Below, in pieces: positions 21,311 through 32,365 of a DNA stretch of 64,000 nucleotides (its first letter is position 1; every line of letters starts with the position of its first letter). Below the pieces are notes generated by a model that had not been told where the DNA came from, ran no database searches, and saw only the letters and a program-made list of their open reading frames with translations. The stretch is from Cryptomeria japonica (taxonomy: Eukaryota; Streptophyta; Pinopsida; Cupressales; Cupressaceae): assembly GCF_030272615.1 (NCBI RefSeq), contig NC_081415.1:369709667-369773666 (forward strand). Reading direction: 5' to 3'. The position numbers and the translations under genes are program-made.

Positions 21311-22329
21311 CTATGTCTCTGTTAGTGAGGGTATTGCCCCAAGCTTCTCTTTGAGATATTCAAAGGGTTCCTTAGGCAAAGGTTTTGTAAAGATATCTAC
21401 AATATGCTCTTTAGTATTCACATAAATCAATCTTACATCTTTTGCTTCAACATTCTCTTTTAAAAAATTATATTTTATAGAAACATGCTTAGTCTTAGAG
21501 TGAAATACAAAATTCTTTGATATATCAATTGTTGTTGAATTATCACAATAAATGATTATAGGTTCTTTTCATTTTACCTTTATGTCCTTCAACATTTTCT
21601 TAATCCATAATACGTGAGTGCAATTAGTTGTTGCTGCAACATATTCTGATTCTACCGTTGATAATGATGTGCAACTCTGCTTCTTGCTTATCCATGAAAT
21701 CAATTTGCTACCAAGAAAGAATGCACCGCCAGTAGTACTCTTTATGTCATCTACATCTCCTGCCCAATTAGCATCGGTGTATGCACATAGATCAAAATTT
21801 TCATCTTTAGGATACCATAAACCAAGATTTGTTGTGCCTTGTAGATACCGAAAAATCCTTTTTACTGTTGATTCATGATTTTCTTTAGGATTACTCTGAA
21901 ATCTTGAAACAATACATATTGCATTCATTATATCAGGTCTAGTTTGTGTCAAATATAGTAAACCTCCAATCATAGATTTGTATCTTGTCAGATTAATAGG
22001 AGCTGAATCATCCTTCAATGTCAATTTATTACTTGTAGTCATAGGAGTACTTACCGGTTTAGATTTTTCTATACCAAATTTCTTCAGTAGTTCCTTCAAG
22101 TATTTTGTTTGACATATGAATATACCTTTATCAATTTCTGAAATCTGTAATCCTAAAAAGAATTTTATCTCCCCAATCATAGACATTTAAAACTCTTTTT
22201 GCATCTTGTTAGCAAAGTCCTTACACAATCCATCTTCTCCTCCAAAAATGATATCATCAACAAAAACTTCAATAACCAAGATGTCATCATTAGTCACTTT
22301 GTAGTATAAGTTGTTGTCAACATTACCTT
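21311..22329 (-). pseudogene. Copia reverse transcriptase C-terminal part and RNase H (D)
   Basis: This is the 3' half of D's polymerase. At the right end (22329-22200) the frame holds EVFVDDIIFGGEDG, with the catalytic FVDD of Copia reverse transcriptases. After one stop it continues as MSMIGEIKFFLGLQISEIDK, SMIGGLLYLTQTRPDI and LQGTTNLGLWYPKDENFDLC. RNase H follows with YTDANWAGDVDD (first Asp), TVESEYVAATT (Glu), YCDNSTTIDISKN and FTKPLPKEPFEYL, ending at the stop at 21311. A second stop lies near 21567. The upstream half is at 54575-54998, separated by element A. Catalytic residues look intact, so nonsense changes alone inactivate it. Confidence 0.85.
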
Positions 22330-23482
22330 TGTTGGAATTTTGATGATGTTTTGATTGTCATTGATGGACACACACTTTCTTGATGTATGAGTTATGCTCA
22401 ACCGGTAATTGTTCCAACCGGTATTGTGTATTATTGAATGTATAGTCTTTAGACTATCGGTATTTTGTAGAAGATGGTTTACTGGTCACAGATTGATTGA
22501 AGATCCCAAGCTGTATGAAGACCCCAAGCGGTTTGAGGATCTCAAGTAGTATGAAGGACCCAAGTGGTAGTTAACTTTTGATCGGAACACTACGATCTTC
22601 CAGTCTTCATTTTTGACAACCGGTAATCGGTATATTATATTAACTGGTATATATATGTGATGAGTTACCAACCGGTATTACTATAATGTGTGATGAGTTA
22701 TCATCCACTGACACTTTGGCGGTGTGTTCATATCATGTTACCAAATGTGTCTAGATGCACTATACCTAGGAACTTGTAGTCTAATTCTATTGGACTGACA
22801 TGAAATCAGAATCCTTTATAAGGACATCATGTCTAGGGTTTGCATGTATGAGATATATAATAGAAAAGGTTATGTGTGATCATTGTAAAGAATATTAGGT
22901 CTATGTGAAGAGATAGAGTGTGGAGATATTGAAGATTGAAGTAATGCTGAAATGCATTAACAATGAGCTGTCAAGGATCTAATTAAGCATACTGTGCTAT
23001 TATCTAGATCATTCACTTGTTGATTACTAATATCTTCGACAAGTCTGAAACCCTTAACCGGGTAGGCCCAACAAAGCCTTTGTAAATCCTCTAACAAGGT
23101 GGTTCACAACTGTGGATCTGAAATCCTTTAACAATGTAGTCTTTAACAAGACTTATCTCCTAATAGAGATCTAGATTTCTAAGAGGATCTATTCTGGTGA
23201 AGAACATTGTATGACCTTAACCAGTCTGGTTACTATTCTGCATATAGTTACTCGTGAGTTTCTCCTCACCGTGGTTTTTCCCATTTGGGTTTCCACGTCA
23301 AATATCTTGTGTTATGGTGATTGTGCTTTTGTGGGTGAATGCTTTGTTTTCTATTTGGTTTGCACTTGTCTTAACTAGTTTATTAATGAATCTGTTGCAC
23401 TGGTTATCTGCTAAACTATTTAAAAGATTGATTACAGTATTTTTTGGTATACTAATTCACCCCCCCCTCTTAGTATTCATCA
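22330..23482 (+). repeat. 5' LTR of A
   Basis: Starts TGTTGGAATTTTGATG and ends TTAGTATTCATCA, just before the primer binding site. Length is 1153 bp. It matches the 3' LTR copy in two blocks at 28690-28854 and 53568-54569. It contains many ACCGGT-like words and a CCCCCCCC run near its end. Confidence 0.9.
22815..22822 (+). promoter_or_regulatory. TATA-like element in LTR of A
   Basis: TTTATAAG in the context ATCCTTTATAAGGACATC. The same sequence is kept in the 3' LTR at 53888-53895. It lies 485 bp into the LTR, a suitable place for the U3-R boundary. Confidence 0.5.
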
Positions 23483-23483
23483 A

Positions 23484-23497
23484 TTGGTATCAAAGCC
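23484..23497 (+). other. Primer binding site of A (tRNA-iMet)
   Basis: TTGGTATCAAAGCC one base after the LTR end, matching the initiator methionine tRNA complement of Copia-type elements with one change. Confidence 0.8.
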
Positions 23498-23532
23498 AAC
23501 CTTTCTATAATTCTAACCACTTGGAAGGAGAT

Positions 23533-24806
23533 ATGGGAGAATACAGTGTGGGGGAACTTACTCATCATCCCACTCAGACTGAGAGAGCCTATGATGAACT
23601 CAAAGTCAAGTATAAAGCCTCTTTGGCCAAAAGAAGAGAGCATGCTGAGAAACTGATGGAACTTAGTGAAAATAGCTCTTCTGATGAAGCTGACATGGAT
23701 GCCCTAGTTGAAGAAGTTGAAAAAATGAATGAATCTAAAGCCAATCTAAGAAAGGAGTTGGAAGGACTGACTATTAGAATGTGTCAAGAGCTTGAGAACA
23801 AAAGGAAAGTTGAAGATCTGGTAAAAGACAAAGATCATGAGATCTCCAAGCTGAAGCAAGAAATTAGTACCCTTACCGCTCATCTCCAGGAGAGTAAAGT
23901 GGAAAAAGAAGAAATGCAAGGTGAACTAAACATGGCTATTTCAGAGAATGCAACCTTGATGGAATCCAATTGTGCTATTTCCAAGGAACTTACTAAGTCA
24001 AAGGAGATACTTTCCAAATTCAATAAGAGTACTGCTAAGCTAGAGAAAAAACTAGAATCGGCAAAGCCAGTAAAGAATACCACTGTACTTGGTTTCTCTG
24101 GGTATGAGGAAGGTGAGACCTCTGGAACAAAAGCTGAAACATCAAAGAAGCAACTGACATCCAAAGATAAAGGTAACAAAAATTTAAACCTATTTGCTTT
24201 AATTGTCTCAAAGAAGGACATACTACCAATGTGTGTAGAAGCAAGGCCTACAACAATTTTCCTTATTTTCAAAACAATATGCCTAGATCCAATAGATTCA
24301 ATGGAAACTGTTATGCATGCAACAAGTTTGGGCATAGAGCATTTGAATGGAGGTCGGTTTTGCACAACACTGGGAGATATCCTCCAAGGACTCAAGGAGT
24401 TATTCCAAAACTTCCTGTGAACTGGAATCCCAACCGGTACAATACCTATGACCATCAGTCAGTTGGTTATCAAGATTCAACTAGTTGGAGAGAAACTTGT
24501 TTGATCTATCATGGTAGCGGTCACACTGCTACAACATGCAGAAGGAAGAATGGAAGTATGAATAACAGACCATGGAGAACACCTAGAATGATATGCTATC
24601 ATTGCAACAAACTGGGACACACTGCCAGAACTTGCAGACTGAGAAAGAACCTATCGGATGATATACTGATCACTCCAGAAGGGAAGATTGATGTTGAAAC
24701 CATTCAGGTGGAAATGAATAAAAATTGGAAAAAGAAATCAGAAGAAGAGTCACAGGATGAACCTACTTCTGCACCTAGTGTGGAAGTCTCTAAACCGACA
24801 AACTGA
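23533..24806 (+). pseudogene. gag-like coiled-coil and zinc-knuckle protein (A, frame 1)
   Basis: The chosen start is the ATG at 23533, 36 bp past the primer binding site; an earlier in-frame start falls inside the LTR. Residues 1-220 are strongly charged with heptad character (EELEKAL-like repeats, for example KVEDLVKDKDHEISKLKQEI), a predicted coiled coil. A frameshift near 24185 leads to a series of CCHC knuckles: CFNCLKEGHTTNVC, CYACNKFGHRAFEW (last Cys lost), CLIYHGSGHTATTC (second Cys lost) and CYHCNKLGHTARTC. These would bind the element RNA. The tail is Glu/Lys/Ser-rich. There is no UBN2-type Copia capsid domain, so it is gag-derived but incomplete. The frame ends at 24806. Confidence 0.7.
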
Positions 24807-25239
24807 GCTTCAAAAAAGCTTAGGGGAAACATATTGGTGAAATATTTTGAACCCCTAGTTTATATCGGTAAAGACCTTAAGCGGTATATGTTGCATGTCA
24901 ATCAATGAAAGATTTGAAGTAGTAAAAGGCAAAATTAGGGTTTGTACCCTAGTGGTGATGCGTTTATTATGGTAGGTGAGAGTTTGTTTAAAAGGGGTTT
25001 TCGTTGTCATTTTCACTTATTTGTTTTCGAAAGAAGAATCTTCAAGAGCAGAGCAATAGAGTAATTTGTTTGGCATTTGGAGAAATCATGTGTGAAATCT
25101 TGCAATCATCTTCAAGCAATCAGTGAAGAACACTAAGCGGTGAACTAGCAACCGAAGTGGTGTACTATGCACGATATTGGAAAACCTAAATTTCAGATTG
25201 TGAATGTATTTTCCAAAAAATATTTCTTATCATTCGGTT

Positions 25240-28200
25240 ATGGCTTCTGCATCACATTCTAGTTCTAGTGCACCTGAAGATACACTCGATTTTCTTCAAA
25301 AGAAAATGAGATACAATGCCCTATCTCAAATTCCTACCGGAGTTATTGTCGAGGAAGATATTTCAGGGTATATAGACTGTAAGTTGGAAGACCTAGGATC
25401 CCTAGTGATTCACTCCCATCTAAGTCTATTCTATGGAGATGACAAGAAGATCAAACCAAAGTATAGAATCCTCGAGAAGATGAAACTACATAATCCAGTA
25501 TACTTTCTGGAAGAATTTACAGAAGAACATATTCGCATTATCCTCAATAGAGTGCATGGTGACAAAATGTATCTCGAGCGGACCCATGACATCACACCGG
25601 AAGCGGTTCATGTCATCATCGGATTTTGCAATGTTGGAGAAGTACCAGCTCTACGGAAGGTCACCAAAACTAAAATGATAGAGCTCATCGGTTTTGTGAG
25701 TGACTAACAGGCAATGACCATCAACACCATTAAAGATGATCTGGTAAAATATGCTTGCATGGTGATTGGTTACAGGATATTTTATGCCAGCAGAATGAAT
25801 TATGTCCCTACTGCTATGGTGAATGCTACTTATAGGATGATCAAGGAAGATACTAAATTTGACCTATGTACCTATTTATAGAAGTAATTATTAGTGAATA
25901 TAAAATCCATCAAACAGGATAAATCACTAAGGTTCAAGTTTGGCCAACTTCTAGTCGGTCTATTCTTCTACTTTCAAGGTTATTTCCCTAGAGTAGGCGA
26001 TGTTCAATGGTCTACTGACCTACTGGTTTCTAGATAGATTAAGGAGAGTCTACAAGTAGTGGGAACTGCATACCTTGAGGTTCTAGGTAAATATTTTGAT
26101 GAATTCAAATGAAAGATGATCCATAGAATGAGGGTATCTGGTGATATAGTAAAGAAGTATGAAGATGACATCTGCTTCACAATAAGGATAGATGACTGCA
26201 TAATGGAAGCTATGAAACTGAGAAAGGAAGTAGTTGGCCTTATGGGGTATGAAGTGGTGAATGACTTATTGATCGAGTATGCCTCTACCCTACTTGCCTC
26301 ACCACTAGATGCAAAGAAGAAAATAAATAGTACCTACTTGGAGAGGGTCACACAGATTGAGGAACCGAAGCAGAAAAAGGGCAAAGCAGTGCCATCAGTA
26401 TCTGCACTGGTTACATCTGCCAGTCTGAAAGTGACCAAGTGGTCACCAGCCAAAAATAAACCCGAGATCATTCCGGCTAAAGTATTTGAGAGGAAGCAGA
26501 AATCCAGGAATCACTCACCGGAGGTAGAAGACGCTGAACCAAAAATTCAAATAAAGAAGACAAGGCAATCAAGAAAAAAGTCAAAGTCTACTGGTAATGT
26601 ACCTGCAACTTCTGCACTGGTAAATATAGATATTTCTTCTTATAAACCAATGACACATTATCAAAGGACAATAAAGAATATTAGGAGGAAATTGCGTGAT
26701 GACTTAAAAGAACATTTTGATGACTTCAATGATAGTGAGGAAGAGGAGGCAGAACAGGAGGTCATTAAATATTTATTTGTTAATGATCGATCGCCTTCTG
26801 AGATTAAATCTATTACTCCAAATTCTTTGCACAATTATTTGGATAAAAAATGGTGCATTTCCATTGAGAGAGAAAAAGAGATCAAGGAGAAAATTTTTGC
26901 ACAATACTTTCTTGATGCTTCAAATTATGAGTTATTTGAAATTATGGATAAGAACACAAGCATCTTCTTTATGAGAAGGAGGCGACTCAGGTTACAAGAA
27001 GGTAAAAATTCTGAAGTAGAAAAGGATACACACATACATGTTAAAGCTATTGTGGAAATACATCGAGTATCTGAAGCCACTAAGAAGTTTGATCAAGAAC
27101 CTAACCTATCCTCAGGTAAACTAGATGAGGTATTTCACAGTCAAGGTGAAAGAGTGATAGAACAAATTGACCCTATTGATGTTGATACATTAGATAATGA
27201 GGATGTCACTCCTAACAAAGAAAAAGTTGAGAAAGAGAAATAGGACAAAGAGAAAATAGAGAAAGAATAAGAGGAAAAGAAAGAAGAAAGAAGAAGATAA
27301 GAGAAAAGAAGAAGAGAAGAAGAGAGAAGAAGATAAGAGAAAAGAAGAAGAGAAGAAGAGAGAAGAAGCTAAGAGAAAAGAAGAAGAGAAGAAGAAAGAA
27401 GAAGACAAGAGGAAGGAAGAAGAAAGGAAGAAGGAGGAAAAGAAGAAAAAGCAGGAAGAGGATAAGAAGAAGGAAGAAGAAGACAAGAAAAGAGTGGAAG
27501 AGGATAAGGAAGCAGAGCAGAGAAAACAAGCAAAGATCAAGACCAAAGAAGGAGGGAAGAATCCTAAGGAAACTTGTGATCAAACCAAGCAGGTTGATTC
27601 CACCAATCCTATTGATCTAACTCTTGCATGTTTGAATCAATCAACAGATGAGTCTGAGCTACTTTGAGGCATCAAACTTGCACAGGAAGGACTGGAATAA
27701 TTGTAGAAGAAGAAAGGACAGGATGTCATACAAATTGTAGTTGACACCCTTACCAGTCTAATTCCCAGTACTAACCTCCCTAGTATCAACTCCTCTCTAT
27801 CCAAACTCAAAATTCTTTGTACCGTAGTAGAGGACTAGGTACAATGCTTGGAAGATGTTGCTCAAGCAACTGCAAGAAAGAACCATGAAAAGGGACTCAA
27901 TATTGCCTTAGTCAAGAAAATGAATGAAATCAAGACACAACTACTAAATCAGTAGAAAGATATTAGTGTTTCTATGGGTGAGGGTAAATTAATTTTGAGT
28001 AAAATCTACAAACCCCATCTATTTTGTGAAGATGTGCTCAAACAGAAAGCTAAAATCTAATCGAAGTTACAAGAATATATCAGAAACTTCAAGATGCCCT
28101 ATGATTTACTCACTACCTATGGACAAACTGTTCATCATTTTCAGCATCAGATTGGCAAGATGGACTTAGAGATTAGCAACCGGACTCAAGATTTGCAGGA

Positions 28201-28438
28201 GCTTCAACTGCTCCTATTACCTAAACTGCGGGTTCTTCAGAGATGTTTTCTCAACTTGGAAGCCATCACGGTAACTCAAGAGATGAGTACCATCGATGCA
28301 ATGGAAGAACTAGAATTCTAGATGAAGACTGAAAGTGAGGTTGCTACCTCATTACTTGAGTCATGGATATTGGACATGAAGCTTTTTGTGCAGAACTTTA
28401 AATTTGTTTTTGAGAAATTTCATTCCTTATTGTCATGA
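25240..28438 (+). pseudogene. Unknown TE accessory protein (A, frame 2)
   Basis: A frame of about 1060 residues starts at the ATG at 25240 (MASASHSSSSAPEDTLDFLQ) and is interrupted by stops at about 25705, 25880, 25888, 26033 and 26110, all in one phase to 27243. The N-terminal part is globular: NPVYFLEEFTEEHIRIILNR, then YLERTHDITPEAVHVIIGFC, then NIKSIKQDKSLRFKFGQLLV with GLFFYFQGYFP. A basic linker and an extremely Glu/Lys-rich tract (27200-27540) follow, with phase changes. The C-terminal region (27600-28438) is helical and probably coiled coil. The plan matches the LTR frames of E1 and C and the LINE third frame. Two untranslated stretches flank it (24807-25239 and 28439-28671). No enzyme motif is seen and function is unknown. 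Confidence 0.6.
27225..27545 (+). repeat. GA-rich purine tract
   Basis: An almost pure purine run built from GAAGAAGAG, AAGAAGAG and GATAAGAG words, inside frame 2 of A. It encodes a Lys/Glu-rich segment, and its length variation probably explains the local phase changes. Antisense frames here (Phe/Ser/Leu-rich) are artefacts. Confidence 0.85.
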
Positions 28439-28671
28439 ACATCTACTCTGTGATATTTTATAAAAAGGATAGTTTGCATAACTTTGTCATTGTTGGCAAA
28501 GGGGGATTAATGTACATACATTAAAATTTTGGTGAATGTTTATGCACTCACTTGTAATCTTTGCAAAGGGGGTAGTTTATATGCTTAGGGGGAGTAATTT
28601 TGATTGTAGCATCTTTTGTGTTATTGTTGTAAAAACACTTAGATGTCAAAATTTTCCTAAGTGTTGCCATC

Positions 28672-28689
28672 AATGCCAAAGGGGGAGAT
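28672..28689 (+). other. Polypurine tract of A
   Basis: AATGCCAAAGGGGGAGAT immediately before the 3' LTR start TGTTGG. The same tract precedes the 3' LTRs of Copia elements B and D, linking A's replication to Copia enzymes. A second, weaker copy (GGCAAAGGGGGAT) lies near 28494. Confidence 0.8.
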
Positions 28690-28854
28690 TGTTGGCATTT
28701 TGATGATGTTTTGATTGTCATTGATGGACACACACTTTCTTGATGTATGAGTTATGCTCAACTAGTAATTGTTCTAACCAGTATTGTGTATTATTGAATG
28801 TATAGTATTTAGACTATCGGTATTTTGTAGAAGATGGTTTACCGGTCACAGATT
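28690..28854 (+). repeat. 3' LTR of A, first part
   Basis: TGTTGGCATTTTGATGATG to GGTCACAGATT, matching 22330-22496. It is interrupted by element B at 28855; AGATT (28850-28854) is B's target duplication. Confidence 0.9.
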
Positions 28855-30396
28855 TGATGAATAAATGATGAACAGTTAGTACCGAATCGGTACTGAGAGG
28901 GGGGTGAACACTTTCCTTGAATTGGTTTGATTGCAAACACTGCACTTGACTGGCAAGCAATAATACTAGTCTAAATCAGATTACTACCGGTAAAACACAG
29001 TGAGAATGTGAAAGACATAAATCGGTAACTCTTAGCTTTTCACATAATCTAATACCTCATTTCCACTTCACCCTTATGCATAACAAGTAATATATCATCA
29101 GAAATATAATGACTGCTAGTTCAACATGATTTACCACTTTGACATAAAACACTAAACTATCACATGAAAGGCATCACACATGACACACTGATTTTTCACG
29201 TGGAAACCCAATTGGGAAAAACCACGGTGGGGATGAATACCCACAAGCTATTCTTGAACTCTTTTGAAGTCCACTCTATTAGGAGCCTAGTCTAGTTAGA
29301 GACTTTTACAATAGATTCTGCTAGGAACCAATACTGCTAGGGATCACCCAGTTAAGGGATGGCTAAATATCTGGTTAAAGGTTAGAACCTTGTTAGAGGT
29401 TACCTCACAAGAGGATTTTAAGAACTCGTTGAATTTAGTCACCCTATTAAAGGATTTACACAAAATTCTATTAAAGCTACCCGGTTAAGGGATTTTTCAA
29501 CTGCTGAAATGGTTAGAAGTCAACAGGTAATACACTGTTCTGATAACAACACTCAATGCCAAGACAAATCCACTTTAGCTCCTTTTCTTCTGCAATCACA
29601 CCTTACAGATATCACCACACTTCTTCAGTATGGCAAGAATAAAGTATCACTCATTGGGACACACAAATAACATTTCCCAACAACCTCAACATGAAAAACA
29701 TCAGTGACCTTATAGGAAAAAGATAGGTCGGTAGCATAAACCCTAAACCCTAAACATTTAGGTTTAACAATTCAGTCGGTTCAATCCTGACCGTTAATCA
29801 CACTGCATCAAATACAATAGTCTTGAATTGATCTCAAGATGTTCTCCAACATTCATTCTTTGCCCCTTTAGGAAGCTGATAACCCATCACGTGCTCTCCA
29901 TTGTTTATAGAGACTTCACACATCCCTAAGGTAGATAGCATCAATCTCCATGCAAGACCCTCAAGGAAATCCTTCATGCACACAAGGCTGATGTGGAAAC
30001 ACTTATCTGGTCTTCATTACAATGCTAACTCATCTCATGATGTCACTGGTTGAATCACACAAGCTTGGAATGCATCAACTAGAAACCCTAAAGCTGAGAC
30101 TACCAACCGGTAGTCATGCCAAATGAAACCCCAATGCAAAACTTCCATTTACCGGTTCTCATTCCAACATACTAGTTCACCTTGAACAAACATACCGCTT
30201 CACTTTTTCACATATACTAGTTCACATATACTGGTTTACATCATCATACCAGTTCTCACATATATCGGTTCACAATATCATACCAGGTCTCTTGCTAGTT
30301 TGCTTACTACAATATGCAGGTTCATACTTCAACATATTGACATCAATGACAACATACAATATCATCATGTCATCATGCTCTGGACATATGCCAACA
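28855..30396 (-). repeat. 3' LTR of B
   Basis: Starts TGATGAATAAATGATGAAC and ends CATATGCCAACA on the plus strand; 1542 bp. It includes a minus-strand TATA-like CTATAAAC (29903-29910) next to a CACGTG word (29889-29894), and a telomere-like run AAACCCTAAACCCTAAA (29738-29754). The small frames at 30270-30571 are not genes. Confidence 0.88.
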
Positions 30397-30413
30397 ATCT
30401 CCCCCTTTGGCAT
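30397..30413 (-). other. Polypurine tract of B
   Basis: On the minus strand ATGCCAAAGGGGGAGAT abuts the LTR start TGTTGGC. 30414-30638 is untranslated 3' sequence of B. Confidence 0.75.
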
Positions 30414-30638
30414 TGAAGGCAATATACAAAGATATCTCTCTGCTTCACATCTTCTACCCAATACTGCAGATATCTTCTCCACTTCACATCTTCTCCCCCT
30501 TTGACAACAATGCCTAAGTGGAGGCATACACATCTATGTTCCACTATGCTGCTCCCCCTAAGGAGTAGCATCCTTCAACACACCAATCTTGCAAAAGATA
30601 TATCAATGTTAGACTTGACTGATGTGGAGCACACACCT

Positions 30639-31384
30639 TTAGTTCACCTCTTGAAGGGGAAACACCCCTAATTCACCTCTCAAATAGGTAAAGGTAGCCT
30701 TCGGTAGAGGCTTGGTGAATATGTCTGCTAACAGCTCCTTACTGGAAACATGTTCCAGTACAACCTCTTTGTTCTGAACCTTCTCCCTCAAGAAATGATA
30801 CTTGAGCTTGAAGTGCTTGGTTCTAGCATGTAAAACTGGATTATTGGAGATTTTAATTGCACTTGTGTTGTCACAAAATATACTTAAAAGTTTAGATACA
30901 TGAACTTTGAAGCCATTTAATACAAGCTTCATCCAAATTGTTTGGGTGCAGTTCATTGAGAGATACAACTCTGCTTCTTACTCATCCATGAGACTAGTCT
31001 ACCACCAAGAAAAAATGCACCACCGATTGTGCTCTTTCAGTCGTCCACATTACCAGCCCAATCAACATCTGTAAACACTTTCAGGTTAAAATCATTACTA
31101 TATGGATACCATAATCCATAGTCAATAGTTCCCTTTAGATATCTAAGAATCCACTTGACTGCTACCAAGTGGGATTCTCTTGGGATTTTCTGGAACCATG
31201 CAGTAATGCCCACTACATGTGCAATGTTTGGTCTACTATGTACTACATAGTGCAATTTACCAATCATTGATTGGTATTCCTTCTCATTTACCAACACCGA
31301 GTCATCCTCTTTTGATAATTTACAACCGGTCACCATCGATGTACCAACCGGTTTGTTGTCTTCCATGCAAAAGGTCTTCAACAC
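30639..31384 (-). pseudogene. Copia RNase H (B)
   Basis: The first part (31384-31037) reads FCMEDNKPVGTSM, QSMIGKLHYVVHSRPNI, YLKGTIDYGLWYPYSNDFNL and FTDVDWAGNVDD, the connection domain and first catalytic Asp of Copia RNase H. A frameshift near 31000 moves the remainder (30968-30639) into another phase: LKVFCDNTSAIKISN-like, then ARTKHFKLKYHFLREKVQNK and FTKPLPKATFTYLRGELGV. The domain would remove template RNA during reverse transcription. The C-terminal FTKPLP motif is the normal Copia end. It is in series with the reverse transcriptase upstream (31385-32155). Confidence 0.82.
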
Positions 31385-32155
31385 CTATTTGACATACTTG
31401 GACTGAGTGATAAAGATTCCATCTTTCATTTGTTGAATCTGCAGTCCAATGAAGAACTTAATCTCCCCTATAAGTGACATCTCAAATTCCTTCTTCATCT
31501 CATCTACAAAGTCATGACACATCTTGTCATCTCCACCAAAAATTATGTCATCAACAAATACTTCACAGATCAGAATCTGATCTCCTTTTGATTTTAAGTA
31601 GATATTGCTATCTTCACTTGTTCTTTCAAATCCAATCTTCACAAGATGGGAGTGCAAGCATTCATACCATGCTCTAGGTGCCTACTTTAGTCGATACAAG
31701 GATTTATGTAGCCTACACACCATGTCACTATCTTCTGATAGGGAAAACCTATCTGGTTGCTCTATATACACCTCCTCTTCTAGTATTCCATTCAAGAATG
31801 TGGATTTTACATCCATTTGATATAATTTGAATCCCTTGAAGGCTGCATATGCAAGAAGCATACGAACTCCTTCCAATCTGGCTACTGGAGAAAAGGTTTC
31901 TCCATAGTCTTCTCCTTCTTCTTGAGCATATCCTTTACACACCAGTCTGGCTTTGTTTCTTACCACTATGCCATCTTCATTCAACTTATTTTTGAAAACC
32001 CATTTGGTGCCTATGACATTTTTATGCTCAGATCTGGGTACCAAAGACCATGTACCATTCTTTTCTATCTGGTTAATTTCCTCTTTCATTGCCTTGATCC
32101 AGTCTTCATCTTTATGTGCCTCTTTGAATGTTTTAGGCTCAAATTTAGAGATCAT
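31385..32155 (-). pseudogene. Copia reverse transcriptase (B)
   Basis: The frame opens with [20 protein letters not shown] and NGTWSLVPR, then [40 protein letters not shown] and QPDRFS, typical Copia fingers and palm. After a stop near 31680 it continues with APRAWYECLHSHLVKIGF and EVFVDDIIFGGDDKM, where FVDD holds two catalytic Asp residues, then FEMSLIGEIKFFIGLQIQ. A further stop lies at about 31383. The enzyme would copy element RNA into DNA. The stop after LYRLK sits where sister copies have Lys or Gln, consistent with a CAG to TAG change. Confidence 0.85.
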
Positions 32156-32365
32156 GCAAGAGTTTTCTCTGACCTTTCTTCTTGTAAGAATTCCTGCATC
32201 CTTATCTCCTATGATCTACTTTGGATCATGATTCAACTTTACATACCTAGGAATGATCTTGGTTGTTTCCTCTTGCTTTTCTTCTTCATCCTCATCTTCA
32301 TCAGCATCAGTATCTACCGATGTAGGAGCACAATTACTGGTACTAGGTTGTTTTACAATTGGTTC

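Noticed and set aside
23254-23532. Upstream start for the gag-like frame of A
   Set aside because: This part lies in the LTR and crosses the primer binding site; the same LTR sequence at 54342-54560 is non-coding. The start at 23533 is preferred.
27190-27583. Minus-strand frames rich in Ser, Phe and Leu
   Set aside because: They are the antisense of the GA-rich tract in element A; low complexity only.
29888-29894. CACGTG G-box in the LTR of B as a regulatory site
   Set aside because: It lies on the downstream side of the TATA-like sequence for this strand and is a single six-base word; noted in the LTR entry only.
30270-30571. Cys/His-containing small frames in the LTR of B
   Set aside because: They span the LTR end and the polypurine tract; Cys/His content is chance.
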